This document shows, piece by piece, positions 1-14,400 of a DNA stretch of 64,000 nt. The position numbers and the translations under genes were made by a program. Position 1 is the stretch's first letter, and each line of letters starts with the position of its first letter. The notes under the pieces were generated by a model that worked only from the letters and a program-made list of their open reading frames with translations, made no database searches and was not told the origin of the DNA. This DNA comes from Rhynchopus sp. YZ270_cl-10 (lineage: Eukaryota; Euglenozoa; Diplonemea; Diplonemida; Diplonemidae). The stretch is from contig OZ037841.1 of the NCBI GenBank assembly GCA_964035575.1, positions 806,001 to 870,000 on the forward strand, in the 5' to 3' direction.

Positions 1-2522
1 ACGCGTTGTTTTGGATGCGTTACAACGCGCTGCTTTCGACGCGTTGTTTTGGATGCGTTACAACGCGCTGTTTTCGACGCGTTGTTTTGGTTGCGTTACA
101 ACGCGCTGCTTTCGACGCGTTGTTTTGTTTGCGTTACAACGCGCTGCTTTCGACGCGTTGTTTTGGATGCGTTACAACGCGCTGCTTTCGACGCGTTGTT
201 TTGGATGCGTTACAACGCGCTGCTTTCGACGCGTTGTTTTGGTTGCGTTACAACGCGTTGTTTTCGACGCGTTGTTTTGTTTGCGTTACAACGCGCTGCT
301 TTGGACGCGTTGTTTTGGTTGCGTTACAACGCGAAGCTTTCGACGCGTTGTTTTGTTTGCGTTACAACGCGCTGCTTTCGACGTGTTGTTTTGGTTGCGT
401 TACAACGCGCTGCTTTCGACGCGTTGTTTTGGTTGCGTTACAACGCGCTGCTTTCGACGCGTTGTTTTGTTTGCGTTACAACGCGCTGCTTTCGACGTGT
501 TGTTTTGGTTGCGTTACAACGCGCTGCTTTCGACGCGTTGTTTTGGTTGCGTTACAACGCGCTGTTTTCGACGCGTTGTTTTGGTTGCGTTACAACGCGC
601 TGCTTTCGACGCGTTGTTTTGTTTGCGTTACAACGCGCTGCTTTCGACGCGTTGTTTTGGATGCGTTACAACGCGATGCTTTCGACGCGTTGTTTTGGAT
701 GCGTTACAACGCGCTGCTTTCGACCCGTTGTTTTGGTTGCGTTACAACGCGCTGCTTTCGACGCGTTGTTTTGGTTGCGTTACAACGCGCTGTTTTCGAC
801 GCGTTGTTTTGGTTGCGTTACAACGCGCTGCTTTCGACGCGTTGTTTTGGATGCGTTACAACGCGATGCTTTCGACGCGTTGTTTTGGATGCGTTACAAC
901 GCGCTGCTTTCGACGCGTTGTTTTGGTTGCGTTACAACGCGCTGCTTTCGACGCGTTGTTTTGGTTGCGTTACAACGCGCTGCTTTCGACGCGTTGTTTT
1001 GGTTGCGTTACAACGCGCTGTTTTCGACGCGTTGTTTTGGTTGCGTTACAACGCGCTGCTTTCGACGCGTTGTTTTGGTTGCGTTACAACGCGCTGTTTT
1101 CGACGCGTTGTTTTGTTTGCGTTACAACGCGCTGCTTTCGACGCGTTGTTTTGGTTGCGTTACAACGCGCTGCTTTCGACGCGTTGTTTTGGATGCGTTA
1201 CAACGCGCTGCTTTCGACGCGTTGTTTTGGTTGCGTTACAACGCGTTGTTTTCGACGCGTTGTTTTGGTTGCGTTACAACGCACTGTTTTCGACGCGTTG
1301 TTTTGGTTGCGTTACAACGCGCTGCTTTCGACGCGTTGTTTTGGTTGCGTTACAACGCGTTGTTTTCGACGCGTTGTTTTGTTTGCGTTACAACGCGCTG
1401 TTTTCGACGCGTTGTTTTGGTTGCGTTACAACGCGCTGCTTTCGACGCGTTGTTTTGGTTGCGTTACAACGCGTTGTTTTCGACGCGTTGTTTTGGTTGC
1501 GTTACAACGCACTGTTTTCGACGCGTTGTTTTGGTTGCGTTACAACGCGCTGCTTTCGACGCGTTGTTTTGGTTGCGTTACAACGCGTTGTTTTCGACGC
1601 GTTGTTTTGTTTGCGTTACAACGCGCTGCTTTGGACGCGTTGTTTTGGTTGCGTTACAACGCGCTGCTTTCGACGCGTTGTTTTGGTTGCGTTACAACGC
1701 GTTGTTTTCGACGCGTTGTTTTGTTTGCGCTACAACGCGCTGTTTTCGACGCGTTGTTTTGGTTGCGTTACAACGCGCTGCTTTCGACGCGTTGTTTTGG
1801 TTGCGTTACAACGCGTTGTTTTCGACGCGTTGTTTTGGTTGCGTTCCAACGCGCTGTTTTCGACGCGTTGTTTTGTTTGCGTTACAACGCGATGCTTACG
1901 AAGCGTTGTTTTGGTTGCGTTACAACGCGATGCTTTCGACGCGTTGTTTTGGTTGCGTTACAACGCGCTGCTTTCGACGCGTTGTTTTGGTTGCGTTACA
2001 ACGCGCTGTTTTCGACGCGTTGTTTTGGTTGCGTTACAACGCGTGGCTTTCGACGCGTTGTTTTGGTTGCGTTGCAACGCGCTGCTTTCGACGCGTTGTT
2101 TTGTTTGCGTTACAACGCGCTGTTTTCGACGCGTTGTTTTGGTTGCGTTACAACGCGCTGTTTTCGACGCGTTGTTTTGTTTGCGTTACAACGCGTGGCT
2201 TTCGACACGTTGTTTTGGTTGCGTTACAACGCGCTGTTTTCGACGCGTTGTTTTGGTTGCGTTACAACGCGCTGCTTTCGACGCGTTGTTTTGGATGCGT
2301 TACAGCGCGCTGTTTTCGACGCGTTGTTTTGGTTGCGTCACAACGCGCTCTTTTCGACACGTTGTTTTGGTTGCGTTACAACGCGCTGCTTTCGACGCGT
2401 TGTTTTGGTTGCGTTACAACGCGCTGCTTTCGACGCGTTGTATTGGTTGCTTTACAACGCGCTGTTTTCGACGCGTGGTTTTGGTTGCGTTACAACGCGT
2501 GGCTTTCGACGCGTTGTTTTGA

Positions 2523-5500
2523 TTGCGTTACAACGCGCTGGTTTCGACGCGTTGTATTGGTTGCTTTACAACGCGCTCTTTTCGACGCGTTGTTTTGGTT
2601 GCGTCACAACGCGCTGCTTTCGACGCGTTGTTTTGGTTGCGTTACAACGCGTGGCTTTCGACACGTTGTTTTGGATGCGTTACAACGCGTGGCTTTCGAC
2701 ACGTTGTTTTGGATGCGTTACAACGCGTGGCTTTCGACACGTTGTTTTAGTTGCGTTTCAACGCGTGGCTTTCTACGCGTTGTTTTGGTTGCGTTACAAC
2801 GCGATGCTTTCGACGCGTTGTTTTGGTTGCGTCACAACGCGCTGTTTTCGACGCGTTGTTTTGGATGCGTTACAACGCGCTGCTTTCGACGCGTTGTTTT
2901 GGTTGCGTTACAACGCGCTGCTTTCGACGCGTTGTTTTGGTTGCGTTACAACGCGCTGTTTTCGACGCGTTGTTTTGGTTGCGTTACAACGCGCTGTTTT
3001 CGACGCGTTGTTTTGGTTGCGTTACAACGCGCTGTTTTCGACGCGTTGTTTTGTTTGCGTTACAACGCGCTGCTTTCGACGCGTTGTTTTGGTTGCGTTA
3101 CAACGCGCTGCTTTCGACGCGTTGTTTTGGATGCGTTACAACGCGCTGCTTTCGACGCGTTGTTTTGGTTGCGTTACAACGCGTTGTTTTCGACGCGTTG
3201 TTTTGTTTGCGTTACAACGCGCTGTTTTCGACGCGTTGTTTTGGTTGCGTTACAACGCGCTGCTTTCGACGCGTTGTTTTGGTTGCGTTACAACGCGTTG
3301 TTTTCGACGCGTTGTTTTGGTTGCGTTACAACGCGCTGCTTTCGACGCGTTGTTTTGGTTGCGTTACAACGCGTTGTTTTCGACGCGTTGTTTTGGTTGC
3401 GTTACAACGCGCTGCTTTCGACGCGTTGTTTTGGTTGCGTTACAACGCGCTGTTTTCGACGCGTTGTTTTGGTTGCGTTACAACGCGCTGCTTTCGACGC
3501 GTTGTTTTGGTTGCGTTACAACGCACTGTTTTCGACGCGTTGTTTTGGTTGCGTTACAACGCGCTGCTTTCGACGCGTTGTTTTGGTTGCGTTACAACGC
3601 GTTGTTTTCGACGCGTTGTTTTGTTTGCGTTACAACGCGCTGCTTTGGACGCGTTGTTTTGGTTGCGTTACAACGCGCTGCTTTCGACGCGTTGTTTTGG
3701 TTGCGTTACAACGCGTTGTTTTCGACGCGTTGTTTTGTTTGCGTTACAACGCGCTGTTTTCGACGCGTTGTTTTGGTTGCGTTACAACGCGCTGCTTTCG
3801 ACGCGTTGTTTTGGTTGCGTTACAACGCGTTGTTTTCGACGCGTTGTTTTGGTTGCGTTCCAACGCGCTGTTTTCGACGCGTTGTTTTGTTTGCGTTACA
3901 ACGCGATGCTTTCGACGCGTTGTTTTGGTTGCGTTACAACGCGATGCTTTCGACGCGTTGTTTTGGTTGCGTTACAACGCGCTGCTTTCGACGCGTTGTT
4001 TTGGTTGCGTTACAACGCGCTGTTTTCGACGCGTTGTTTTGGTTGCGTTACAACGCGTGGCTTTCGACGCGTTGTTTTGGTTGCGTTACAACGCGCTGCT
4101 TTCTACGCGTTGTTTTGTTTGCGTTACAACGCGCTGCTTTCGACGCGTTGTTTTGTTTGCGTTACAACGCGATGCTTTCGACGCGTTGTTTTGGTTGCGT
4201 TACAACGCACTGTTTTCGACGCGTTGTTTTGGTTGCGTTACAACGCGCTGCTTTCGACGCGTTGTTTTGGTTGCGTTACAACGCGTTGTTTTCGACGCGT
4301 TGTTTTGTTTGCGTTACAACGCGCTGTTTTCGACGCGTTGTTTTGGTTGCGTTACAACGCGCTGCTTTCGACGCGTTGTTTTGGTTGCGTTACAACGCGT
4401 TGTTTTCGACGCGTTGTTTTGGTTGCGTTACAACGCACTGTTTTCGACGCGTTGTTTTGGTTGCGTTACAACGCGCTGCTTTCGACGCGTTGTTTTGGTT
4501 GCGTTACAACGCGTTGTTTTCGACGCGTTGTTTTGTTTGCGTTACAACGCGCTGCTTTGGACGCGTTGTTTTGGTTGCGTTACAACGCGCTGCTTTCGAC
4601 GCGTTGTTTTGGTTGCGTTACAACGCGTTGTTTTCGACGCGTTGTTTTGTTTGCGCTACAACGCGCTGTTTTCGACGCGTTGTTTTGGTTGCGTTACAAC
4701 GCGCTGCTTTCGACGCGTTGTTTTGGTTGCGTTACAACGCGCTGTTTTCGACGCGTTGTTTTGTTTGCGTTACAACGCGATGCTTACGAAGCGTTGTTTT
4801 GGTTGCGTTACAACGCGATGCTTTCGACGCGTTGTTTTGGTTGCGTTACAACGCGCTGCTTTCGACGCGTTGTTTTGGTTGCGTTACAACGCGCTGTTTT
4901 CGACGCGTTGTTTTGGTTGCGTTACAACGCGTGGCTTTCGACGCGTTGTTTTGGTTGCGTTGCAACGCGCTGCTTTCGACGCGTTGTTTTGTTTGCGTTA
5001 CAACGCGCTGTTTTCGACGCGTTGTTTTGGTTGCGTTACAACGCGCTGTTTTCGACGCGTTGTTTTGTTTGCGTTACAACGCGTGGCTTTCGACACGTTG
5101 TTTTGGTTGCGTCACAACGCGCTGTTTTCGACGCGTTGTTTTGGTTGCGTCACAACGCGCTGTTTTCGACGCGTTGTTTTGGATGCGTTACAACGCGCTG
5201 CTTTCGACGCGTTGTTTTGTTTGCGTTACAACGCGCTGTTTTCGACGCGTTGTTTTGGTTGCGTTACAACGCGCTGTTTTCGACGCGTTGTTTTGTTTGC
5301 GTTACAACGCGTGGCTTTCGACACGTTGTTTTGGTTGCGTCACAACGCGCTGTTTTCGACGCGTTGTTTTGGTTGCGTCACAACGCGCTCTTTTCGACAC
5401 GTTGTTTTGGTTGCGTTACAACGCGCTGCTTTCGACGCGTTGTTTTGGTTGCGTTACAACGCGCTGCTTTCGACGCGTTGTATTGGTTGCTTTACAACGC

Positions 5501-8500
5501 GCTGTTTTCGACGCGTGGTTTTGGTTGCGTTACAACGCGTGGCTTTCGACGCGTTGTTTTGATTGCGTTACAACGCGCTGGTTTCGACGCGTTGTATTGG
5601 TTGCTTTACAACGCGCTCTTTTCGACGCGTTGTTTTGGTTGCGTCACAACGCGCTGCTTTCGACGCGTTGTTTTGGTTGCGTTACAACGCGTGGCTTTCG
5701 ACACGTTGTTTTGGATGCGTTACAACGCGTGGCTTTCGACACGTTGTTTTGGATGCGTTACAACGCGTGGCTTTCGACACGTTGTTTTAGTTGCGTTTCA
5801 ACGCGTGGCTTTCTACGCGTTGTTTTGGTTGCGTTACAACGCGATGCTTTCGACGCGTTGTTTTGGTTGCGTCACAACGCGCTGTTTTCGACGCGTTGTT
5901 TTGGATGCGTTACAACGCGCTGCTTTCGACGCGTTGTTTTGGTTGCGTTACAACGCGCTGCTTTCGACGCGTTGTTTTGGTTGCGTTACAACGCGCTGTT
6001 TTCGACGCGTTGTTTTGGTTGCGTTACAACGCGCTGTTTTCGACGCGTTGTTTTGGTTGCGTTACAACGCGCTGTTTTCGACGCGTTGTTTTGGTTGCGT
6101 TACAACGCGCTGTTTTCGACGCGTTGTTTTGTTTGCGTTACAACGCGCTGCTTTCGACGCGTTGTTTTGGTTGCGTTACAACGCGTTGTTTTCGACGCGT
6201 TGTTTTGGTTGCGTTCCAACGCGCTGTTTTCGACGCGTTGTTTTGTTTGCGTTACAACGCGATGCTTTCGACGCGTTGTTTTGGTTGCGTTACAACGCGA
6301 TGCTTTCGACGCGTTGTTTTGGTTGCGTTACAACGCGCTGCTTTCGACGCGTTGTTTTGGTTGCGTTACAACGCGCTGTTTTCGACGCGTTGTTTTGGTT
6401 GCGTTACAACGCGTGGCTTTCGACGCGTTGTTTTGGTTGCGTTACAACGCGCTGCTTTCTACGCGTTGTTTTGTTTGCGTTACAACGCGCTGCTTTCGAC
6501 GCGTTGTTTTGTTTGCGTTACAACGCGATGCTTTCGACGCGTTGTTTTGGTTGCGTTACAACGCGATGCTTTCGACGCGTTGTTTTGGATGCGTTACAAC
6601 GCGCTGCTTTCGACGCGTTGTTTTGTTTGCGTTACAACGCGCTGCTTTCGACGCGTTGTTTTGGATGCGTTACAACGCGATGCTTTCGACGCGTTGTTTT
6701 GGATGCGTTACAACGCGCTGCTTTCGACCCGTTGTTTTGGTTGCGTTACAACGCGCTGCTTTCGACGCGTTGTTTTGGTTGCGTTACAACGCGCTGTTTT
6801 CGACGCGTTGTTTTGGTTGCGTTACAACGCGCTGCTTTCGACGCGTTGTTTTGGATGCGTTACAACGCGATGCTTTCGACGCGTTGTTTTGGATGCGTTA
6901 CAACGCGCTGCTTTCGACGCGTTGTTTTGGTTGCGTTACAACGCGCTGCTTTCGACGCGTTGTTTTGGTTGCGTTACAACGCGCTGCTTTCGACGCGTTG
7001 TTTTGGTTGCGTTACAACGCGCTGTTTTCGACGCGTTGTTTTGGTTGCGTTACAACGCGCTGCTTTCGACGCGTTGTTTTGGTTGCGTTACAACGCGCTG
7101 TTTTCGACGCGTTGTTTTGTTTGCGTTACAACGCGCTGCTTTCGACGCGTTGTTTTGGTTGCGTTACAACGCGCTGCTTTCGACGCGTTGTTTTGGATGC
7201 GTTACAACGCGCTGCTTTCGACGCGTTGTTTTGGTTGCGTTACAACGCGTTGTTTTCGACGCGTTGTTTTGGTTGCGTTACAACGCACTGTTTTCGACGC
7301 GTTGTTTTGGTTGCGTTACAACGCGCTGCTTTCGACGCGTTGTTTTGGTTGCGTTACAACGCGTTGTTTTCGACGCGTTGTTTTGTTTGCGTTACAACGC
7401 GCTGTTTTCGACGCGTTGTTTTGGTTGCGTTACAACGCGCTGCTTTCGACGCGTTGTTTTGGTTGCGTTACAACGCGTTGTTTTCGACGCGTTGTTTTGG
7501 TTGCGTTACAACGCACTGTTTTCGACGCGTTGTTTTGGTTGCGTTACAACGCGCTGCTTTCGACGCGTTGTTTTGGTTGCGTTACAACGCGTTGTTTTCG
7601 ACGCGTTGTTTTGTTTGCGTTACAACGCGCTGCTTTGGACGCGTTGTTTTGGTTGCGTTACAACGCGCTGCTTTCGACGCGTTGTTTTGGTTGCGTTACA
7701 ACGCGTTGTTTTCGACGCGTTGTTTTGTTTGCGCTACAACGCGCTGTTTTCGACGCGTTGTTTTGGTTGCGTTACAACGCGCTGCTTTCGACGCGTTGTT
7801 TTGGTTGCGTTACAACGCGTTGTTTTCGACGCGTTGTTTTGGTTGCGTTCCAACGCGCTGTTTTCGACGCGTTGTTTTGTTTGCGTTACAACGCGATGCT
7901 TACGAAGCGTTGTTTTGGTTGCGTTACAACGCGATGCTTTCGACGCGTTGTTTTGGTTGCGTTACAACGCGCTGCTTTCGACGCGTTGTTTTGGTTGCGT
8001 TACAACGCGCTGTTTTCGACGCGTTGTTTTGGTTGCGTTACAACGCGTGGCTTTCGACGCGTTGTTTTGGTTGCGTTGCAACGCGCTGCTTTCGACGCGT
8101 TGTTTTGTTTGCGTTACAACGCGCTGTTTTCGACGCGTTGTTTTGGTTGCGTTACAACGCGCTGTTTTCGACGCGTTGTTTTGTTTGCGTTACAACGCGT
8201 GGCTTTCGACACGTTGTTTTGGTTGCGTCACAACGCGCTGTTTTCGACGCGTTGTTTTGGTTGCGTCACAACGCGCTGTTTTCGACGCGTTGTTTTGGAT
8301 GCGTTACAGCGCGCTGTTTTCGACGCGTTGTTTTGGTTGCGTCACAACGCGCTCTTTTCGACACGTTGTTTTGGTTGCGTTACAACGCGCTGCTTTCGAC
8401 GCGTTGTTTTGGTTGCGTTACAACGCGCTGCTTTCGACGCGTTGTATTGGTTGCTTTACAACGCGCTGTTTTCGACGCGTGGTTTTGGTTGCGTTACAAC

Positions 8501-11490
8501 GCGTGGCTTTCGACGCGTTGTTTTGATTGCGTTACAACGCGCTGGTTTCGACGCGTTGTATTGGTTGCTTTACAACGCGCTCTTTTCGACGCGTTGTTTT
8601 GGTTGCGTCACAACGCGCTGCTTTCGACGCGTTGTTTTGGTTGCGTTACAACGCGTGGCTTTCGACACGTTGTTTTGGATGCGTTACAACGCGTGGCTTT
8701 CGACACGTTGTTTTGGATGCGTTACAACGCGTGGCTTTCGACACGTTGTTTTAGTTGCGTTTCAACGCGTGGCTTTCTACGCGTTGTTTTGGTTGCGTTA
8801 CAACGCGATGCTTTCGACGCGTTGTTTTGGTTGCGTCACAACGCGCTGTTTTCGACGCGTTGTTTTGGATGCGTTACAACGCGCTGCTTTCGACGCGTTG
8901 TTTTGGTTGCGTTACAACGCGCTGCTTTCGACGCGTTGTTTTGGTTGCGTTACAACGCGCTGTTTTCGACGCGTTGTTTTGGTTGCGTTACAACGCGCTG
9001 TTTTCGACGCGTTGTTTTGGTTGCGTTACAACGCGCTGTTTTCGACGCGTTGTTTTGTTTGCGTTACAACGCGCTGCTTTCGACGCGTTGTTTTGGTTGC
9101 GTTACAACGCGCTGCTTTCGACGCGTTGTTTTGGATGCGTTACAACGCGCTGCTTTCGACGCGTTGTTTTGGTTGCGTTACAACGCGTTGTTTTCGACGC
9201 GTTGTTTTGTTTGCGTTACAACGCGCTGTTTTCGACGCGTTGTTTTGGTTGCGTTACAACGCGCTGCTTTCGACGCGTTGTTTTGGTTGCGTTACAACGC
9301 GTTGTTTTCGACGCGTTGTTTTGGTTGCGTTACAACGCACTGTTTTCGACGCGTTGTTTTGGTTGCGTTACAACGCGCTGCTTTCGACGCGTTGTTTTGG
9401 TTGCGTTACAACGCGTTGTTTTCGACGCGTTGTTTTGTTTGCGTTACAACGCGCTGCTTTGGACGCGTTGTTTTGGTTGCGTTACAACGCGCTGCTTTCG
9501 ACGCGTTGTTTTGGTTGCGTTACAACGCGTTGTTTTCGACGCGTTGTTTTGTTTGCGTTACAACGCGCTGTTTTCGACGCGTTGTTTTGGTTGCGTTACA
9601 ACGCGCTGCTTTCGACGCGTTGTTTTGGTTGCGTTACAACGCGTTGTTTTCGACGCGTTGTTTTGGTTGCGTTCCAACGCGCTGTTTTCGACGCGTTGTT
9701 TTGTTTGCGTTACAACGCGATGCTTTCGACGCGTTGTTTTGGTTGCGTTACAACGCGATGCTTTCGACGCGTTGTTTTGGTTGCGTTACAACGCGCTGCT
9801 TTCGACGCGTTGTTTTGGTTGCGTTACAACGCGCTGTTTTCGACGCGTTGTTTTGGTTGCGTTACAACGCGTGGCTTTCGACGCGTTGTTTTGGTTGCGT
9901 TACAACGCGCTGCTTTCTACGCGTTGTTTTGTTTGCGTTACAACGCGCTGCTTTCGACGCGTTGTTTTGTTTGCGTTACAACGCGATGCTTTCGACGCGT
10001 TGTTTTGGTTGCGTTACAACGCACTGTTTTCGACGCGTTGTTTTGGTTGCGTTACAACGCGCTGCTTTCGACGCGTTGTTTTGGTTGCGTTACAACGCGT
10101 TGTTTTCGACGCGTTGTTTTGTTTGCGTTACAACGCGCTGTTTTCGACGCGTTGTTTTGGTTGCGTTACAACGCGCTGCTTTCGACGCGTTGTTTTGGTT
10201 GCGTTACAACGCGTTGTTTTCGACGCGTTGTTTTGGTTGCGTTACAACGCACTGTTTTCGACGCGTTGTTTTGGTTGCGTTACAACGCGCTGCTTTCGAC
10301 GCGTTGTTTTGGTTGCGTTACAACGCGTTGTTTTCGACGCGTTGTTTTGTTTGCGTTACAACGCGCTGCTTTGGACGCGTTGTTTTGGTTGCGTTACAAC
10401 GCGCTGCTTTCGACGCGTTGTTTTGGTTGCGTTACAACGCGTTGTTTTCGACGCGTTGTTTTGTTTGCGCTACAACGCGCTGTTTTCGACGCGTTGTTTT
10501 GGTTGCGTTACAACGCGCTGCTTTCGACGCGTTGTTTTGGTTGCGTTACAACGCGTTGTTTTCGACGCGTTGTTTTGGTTGCGTTCCAACGCGCTGTTTT
10601 CGACGCGTTGTTTTGTTTGCGTTACAACGCGATGCTTACGAAGCGTTGTTTTGGTTGCGTTACAACGCGATGCTTTCGACGCGTTGTTTTGGTTGCGTTA
10701 CAACGCGCTGCTTTCGACGCGTTGTTTTGGTTGCGTTACAACGCGCTGTTTTCGACGCGTTGTTTTGGTTGCGTTACAACGCGTGGCTTTCGACGCGTTG
10801 TTTTGGTTGCGTTGCAACGCGCTGCTTTCGACGCGTTGTTTTGTTTGCGTTACAACGCGCTGTTTTCGACGCGTTGTTTTGGTTGCGTTACAACGCGCTG
10901 TTTTCGACGCGTTGTTTTGTTTGCGTTACAACGCGTGGCTTTCGACACGTTGTTTTGGTTGCGTCACAACGCGCTGTTTTCGACGCGTTGTTTTGGTTGC
11001 GTCACAACGCGCTGTTTTCGACGCGTTGTTTTGGATGCGTTACAGCGCGCTGTTTTCGACGCGTTGTTTTGGTTGCGTCACAACGCGCTCTTTTCGACAC
11101 GTTGTTTTGGTTGCGTTACAACGCGCTGCTTTCGACGCGTTGTTTTGGTTGCGTTACAACGCGCTGCTTTCGACGCGTTGTATTGGTTGCTTTACAACGC
11201 GCTGTTTTCGACGCGTGGTTTTGGTTGCGTTACAACGCGTGGCTTTCGACGCGTTGTTTTGATTGCGTTACAACGCGCTGGTTTCGACGCGTTGTATTGG
11301 TTGCTTTACAACGCGCTCTTTTCGACGCGTTGTTTTGGTTGCGTCACAACGCGCTGCTTTCGACGCGTTGTTTTGGTTGCGTTACAACGCGTGGCTTTCG
11401 ACACGTTGTTTTGGATGCGTTACAACGCGTGGCTTTCGACACGTTGTTTTGGATGCGTTACAACGCGTGGCTTTCGACACGTTGTTTTAG
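2523..11490 (+). repeat. Higher-order repeat copies inside the satellite (80, 78, 72 monomers)
   Basis: A recognisable 6-monomer signature, 228 bp long and bounded by TTTTGATTG on the left and TTTTAGTTG on the right, recurs at 2523-2750, 5563-5790, 8527-8754 and 11263-11490. Start-to-start distances are 3040, 2964 and 2736 bp, exactly 80, 78 and 72 monomers. The sequence around each signature (monomers with GTATTGGTTGCTTTAC and with GTGGCTTTCGACACG) is repeated in the same order. The unit therefore amplified as a multi-monomer block, and whole monomers were lost or gained between copies. Confidence 0.93.
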
Positions 11491-14400
11491 TTGCGTTTCA
11501 ACGCGTGGCTTTCTACGCGTTGTTTTGGTTGCGTTACAACGCGATGCTTTCGACGCGTTGTTTTGGTTGCGTCACAACGCGCTGTTTTCGACGCGTTGTT
11601 TTGGATGCGTTACAACGCGCTGCTTTCGACGCGTTGTTTTGGTTGCGTTACAACGCGCTGCTTTCGACGCGTTGTTTTGGTTGCGTTACAACGCGCTGTT
11701 TTCGACGCGTTGTTTTGGTTGCGTTACAACGCGCTGTTTTCGACGCGTTGTTTTGGTTGCGTTACAACGCGCTGTTTTCGACGCGTTGTTTTGTTTGCGT
11801 TACAACGCGCTGCTTTCGACGCGTTGTTTTGGTTGCGTTACAACGCGCTGCTTTCGACGCGTTGTTTTGGATGCGTTACAACGCGCTGCTTTCGACGCGT
11901 TGTTTTGGTTGCGTTACAACGCGTTGTTTTCGACGCGTTGTTTTGTTTGCGTTACAACGCGCTGTTTTCGACGCGTTGTTTTGGTTGCGTTACAACGCGC
12001 TGCTTTCGACGCGTTGTTTTGGTTGCGTTACAACGCGTTGTTTTCGACGCGTTGTTTTGGTTGCGTTACAACGCACTGTTTTCGACGCGTTGTTTTGGTT
12101 GCGTTACAACGCGCTGCTTTCGACGCGTTGTTTTGGTTGCGTTACAACGCGTTGTTTTCGACGCGTTGTTTTGTTTGCGTTACAACGCGCTGCTTTGGAC
12201 GCGTTGTTTTGGTTGCGTTACAACGCGCTGCTTTCGACGCGTTGTTTTGGTTGCGTTACAACGCGTTGTTTTCGACGCGTTGTTTTGTTTGCGTTACAAC
12301 GCGCTGTTTTCGACGCGTTGTTTTGGTTGCGTTACAACGCGCTGCTTTCGACGCGTTGTTTTGGTTGCGTTACAACGCGTTGTTTTCGACGCGTTGTTTT
12401 GGTTGCGTTCCAACGCGCTGTTTTCGACGCGTTGTTTTGTTTGCGTTACAACGCGATGCTTTCGACGCGTTGTTTTGGTTGCGTTACAACGCGATGCTTT
12501 CGACGCGTTGTTTTGGTTGCGTTACAACGCGCTGCTTTCGACGCGTTGTTTTGGTTGCGTTACAACGCGCTGTTTTCGACGCGTTGTTTTGGTTGCGTTA
12601 CAACGCGTGGCTTTCGACGCGTTGTTTTGGTTGCGTTACAACGCGCTGCTTTCTACGCGTTGTTTTGTTTGCGTTACAACGCGCTGCTTTCGACGCGTTG
12701 TTTTGGATGCGTTACAACGCGCTGCTTTCGACGCGTTGTTTTGTTTGCGTTACAACGCGATGCTTTCGACGCGTTGTTTTGGTTGCGTTACAACGCGATG
12801 CTTTCGACGCGTTGTTTTGGATGCGTTACAACGCGCTGCTTTCGACGCGTTGTTTTGGATGCGTTACAACGCGCTGCTTTGGACGCGTTGTTTTGGATGC
12901 GTTACAACGCGCTGCTTTCGACGCGTTGTTTTGGTTGCGTTACAACGCGTGGCTTTCGACGCGTTGTTTTGTTTGCGTTACAACGCGCTGCTTTCGACGC
13001 GTTGTTTTGGTTGCGTTACAACGCGTGGCTTTCGACGCGTTGTTTTGGTTACGTTACAACGCGCTGCTTTCGACGCGTTGTTTTGTTTGCGTTACAACGC
13101 GCTGCTTTCGACGCGTTGTTTTGTTTGCGTTACAACGCGCTGCTTTCGACGCGTTGTTTTGTTTGCGTTACAACGCGCTGCTTTCGACGCGTTGTTTTGG
13201 ATGCGTTACAACGCGCTGCTTTCGACGCGTTGTTTTGTTTGCGTTACAACGCGCTGCTTTCGACGCGTTGTTTTGGATGCGTTACAACGCGCTGCTTTCG
13301 ACGCGTTGTTTTGGATGCGTTACAACGCGCTGCTTTCGACGCGTTGTTTTGGTTGCGTTACAACGCGCTGCTTTCGACGCGTTGTTTTGGTTGCGTTACA
13401 ACGCGCTGTTTTCGACGCGTTGTTTTGGTTGCGTTACAACGCGCTGCTTTCGACGCGTTGTTTTGTTTGCGTTACAACGCGCTGCTTTCGACGCGTTGTT
13501 TTGTTTGCGTTACAACGCGATGCTTTCGACGCGTTGTTTTGGTTGCGTTACAACGCGATGCTTTCGACGCGTTGTTTTGGATGCGTTACAACGCGCTGCT
13601 TTCGACGCGTTGTTTTGGATGCGTTACAACGCGCTGTTTTCGACGCGTTGTTTTGGTTGCGTTACAACGCGCTGCTTTCGACGCGTTGTTTTGTTTGCGT
13701 TACAACGCGCTGCTTTCGACGCGTTGTTTTGGATGCGTTACAACGCGCTGCTTTCGACGCGTTGTTTTGGATGCGTTACAACGCGCTGCTTTCGACGCGT
13801 TGTTTTGGTTGCGTTACAACGCGTTGTTTTCGACGCGTTGTTTTGTTTGCGTTACAACGCGCTGCTTTGGACGCGTTGTTTTGGTTGCGTTACAACGCGA
13901 AGCTTTCGACGCGTTGTTTTGTTTGCGTTACAACGCGCTGCTTTCGACGTGTTGTTTTGGTTGCGTTACAACGCGCTGCTTTCGACGCGTTGTTTTGGTT
14001 GCGTTACAACGCGCTGCTTTCGACGCGTTGTTTTGTTTGCGTTACAACGCGCTGCTTTCGACGCGTTGTTTTGTTTGCGTTACAACGCGCTGCTTTCGAC
14101 GTGTTGTTTTGGTTGCGTTACAACGCGCTGCTTTCGACGCGTTGTTTTGGTTGCGTTACAACGCGCTGTTTTCGACGCGTTGTTTTGGTTGCGTTACAAC
14201 GCGCTGCTTTCGACGCGTTGTTTTGTTTGCGTTACAACGCGCTGCTTTCGACGCGTTGTTTTGGATGCGTTACAACGCGATGCTTTCGACGCGTTGTTTT
14301 GGATGCGTTACAACGCGCTGCTTTCGACCCGTTGTTTTGGTTGCGTTACAACGCGCTGCTTTCGACGCGTTGTTTTGGTTGCGTTACAACGCGCTGCTTT

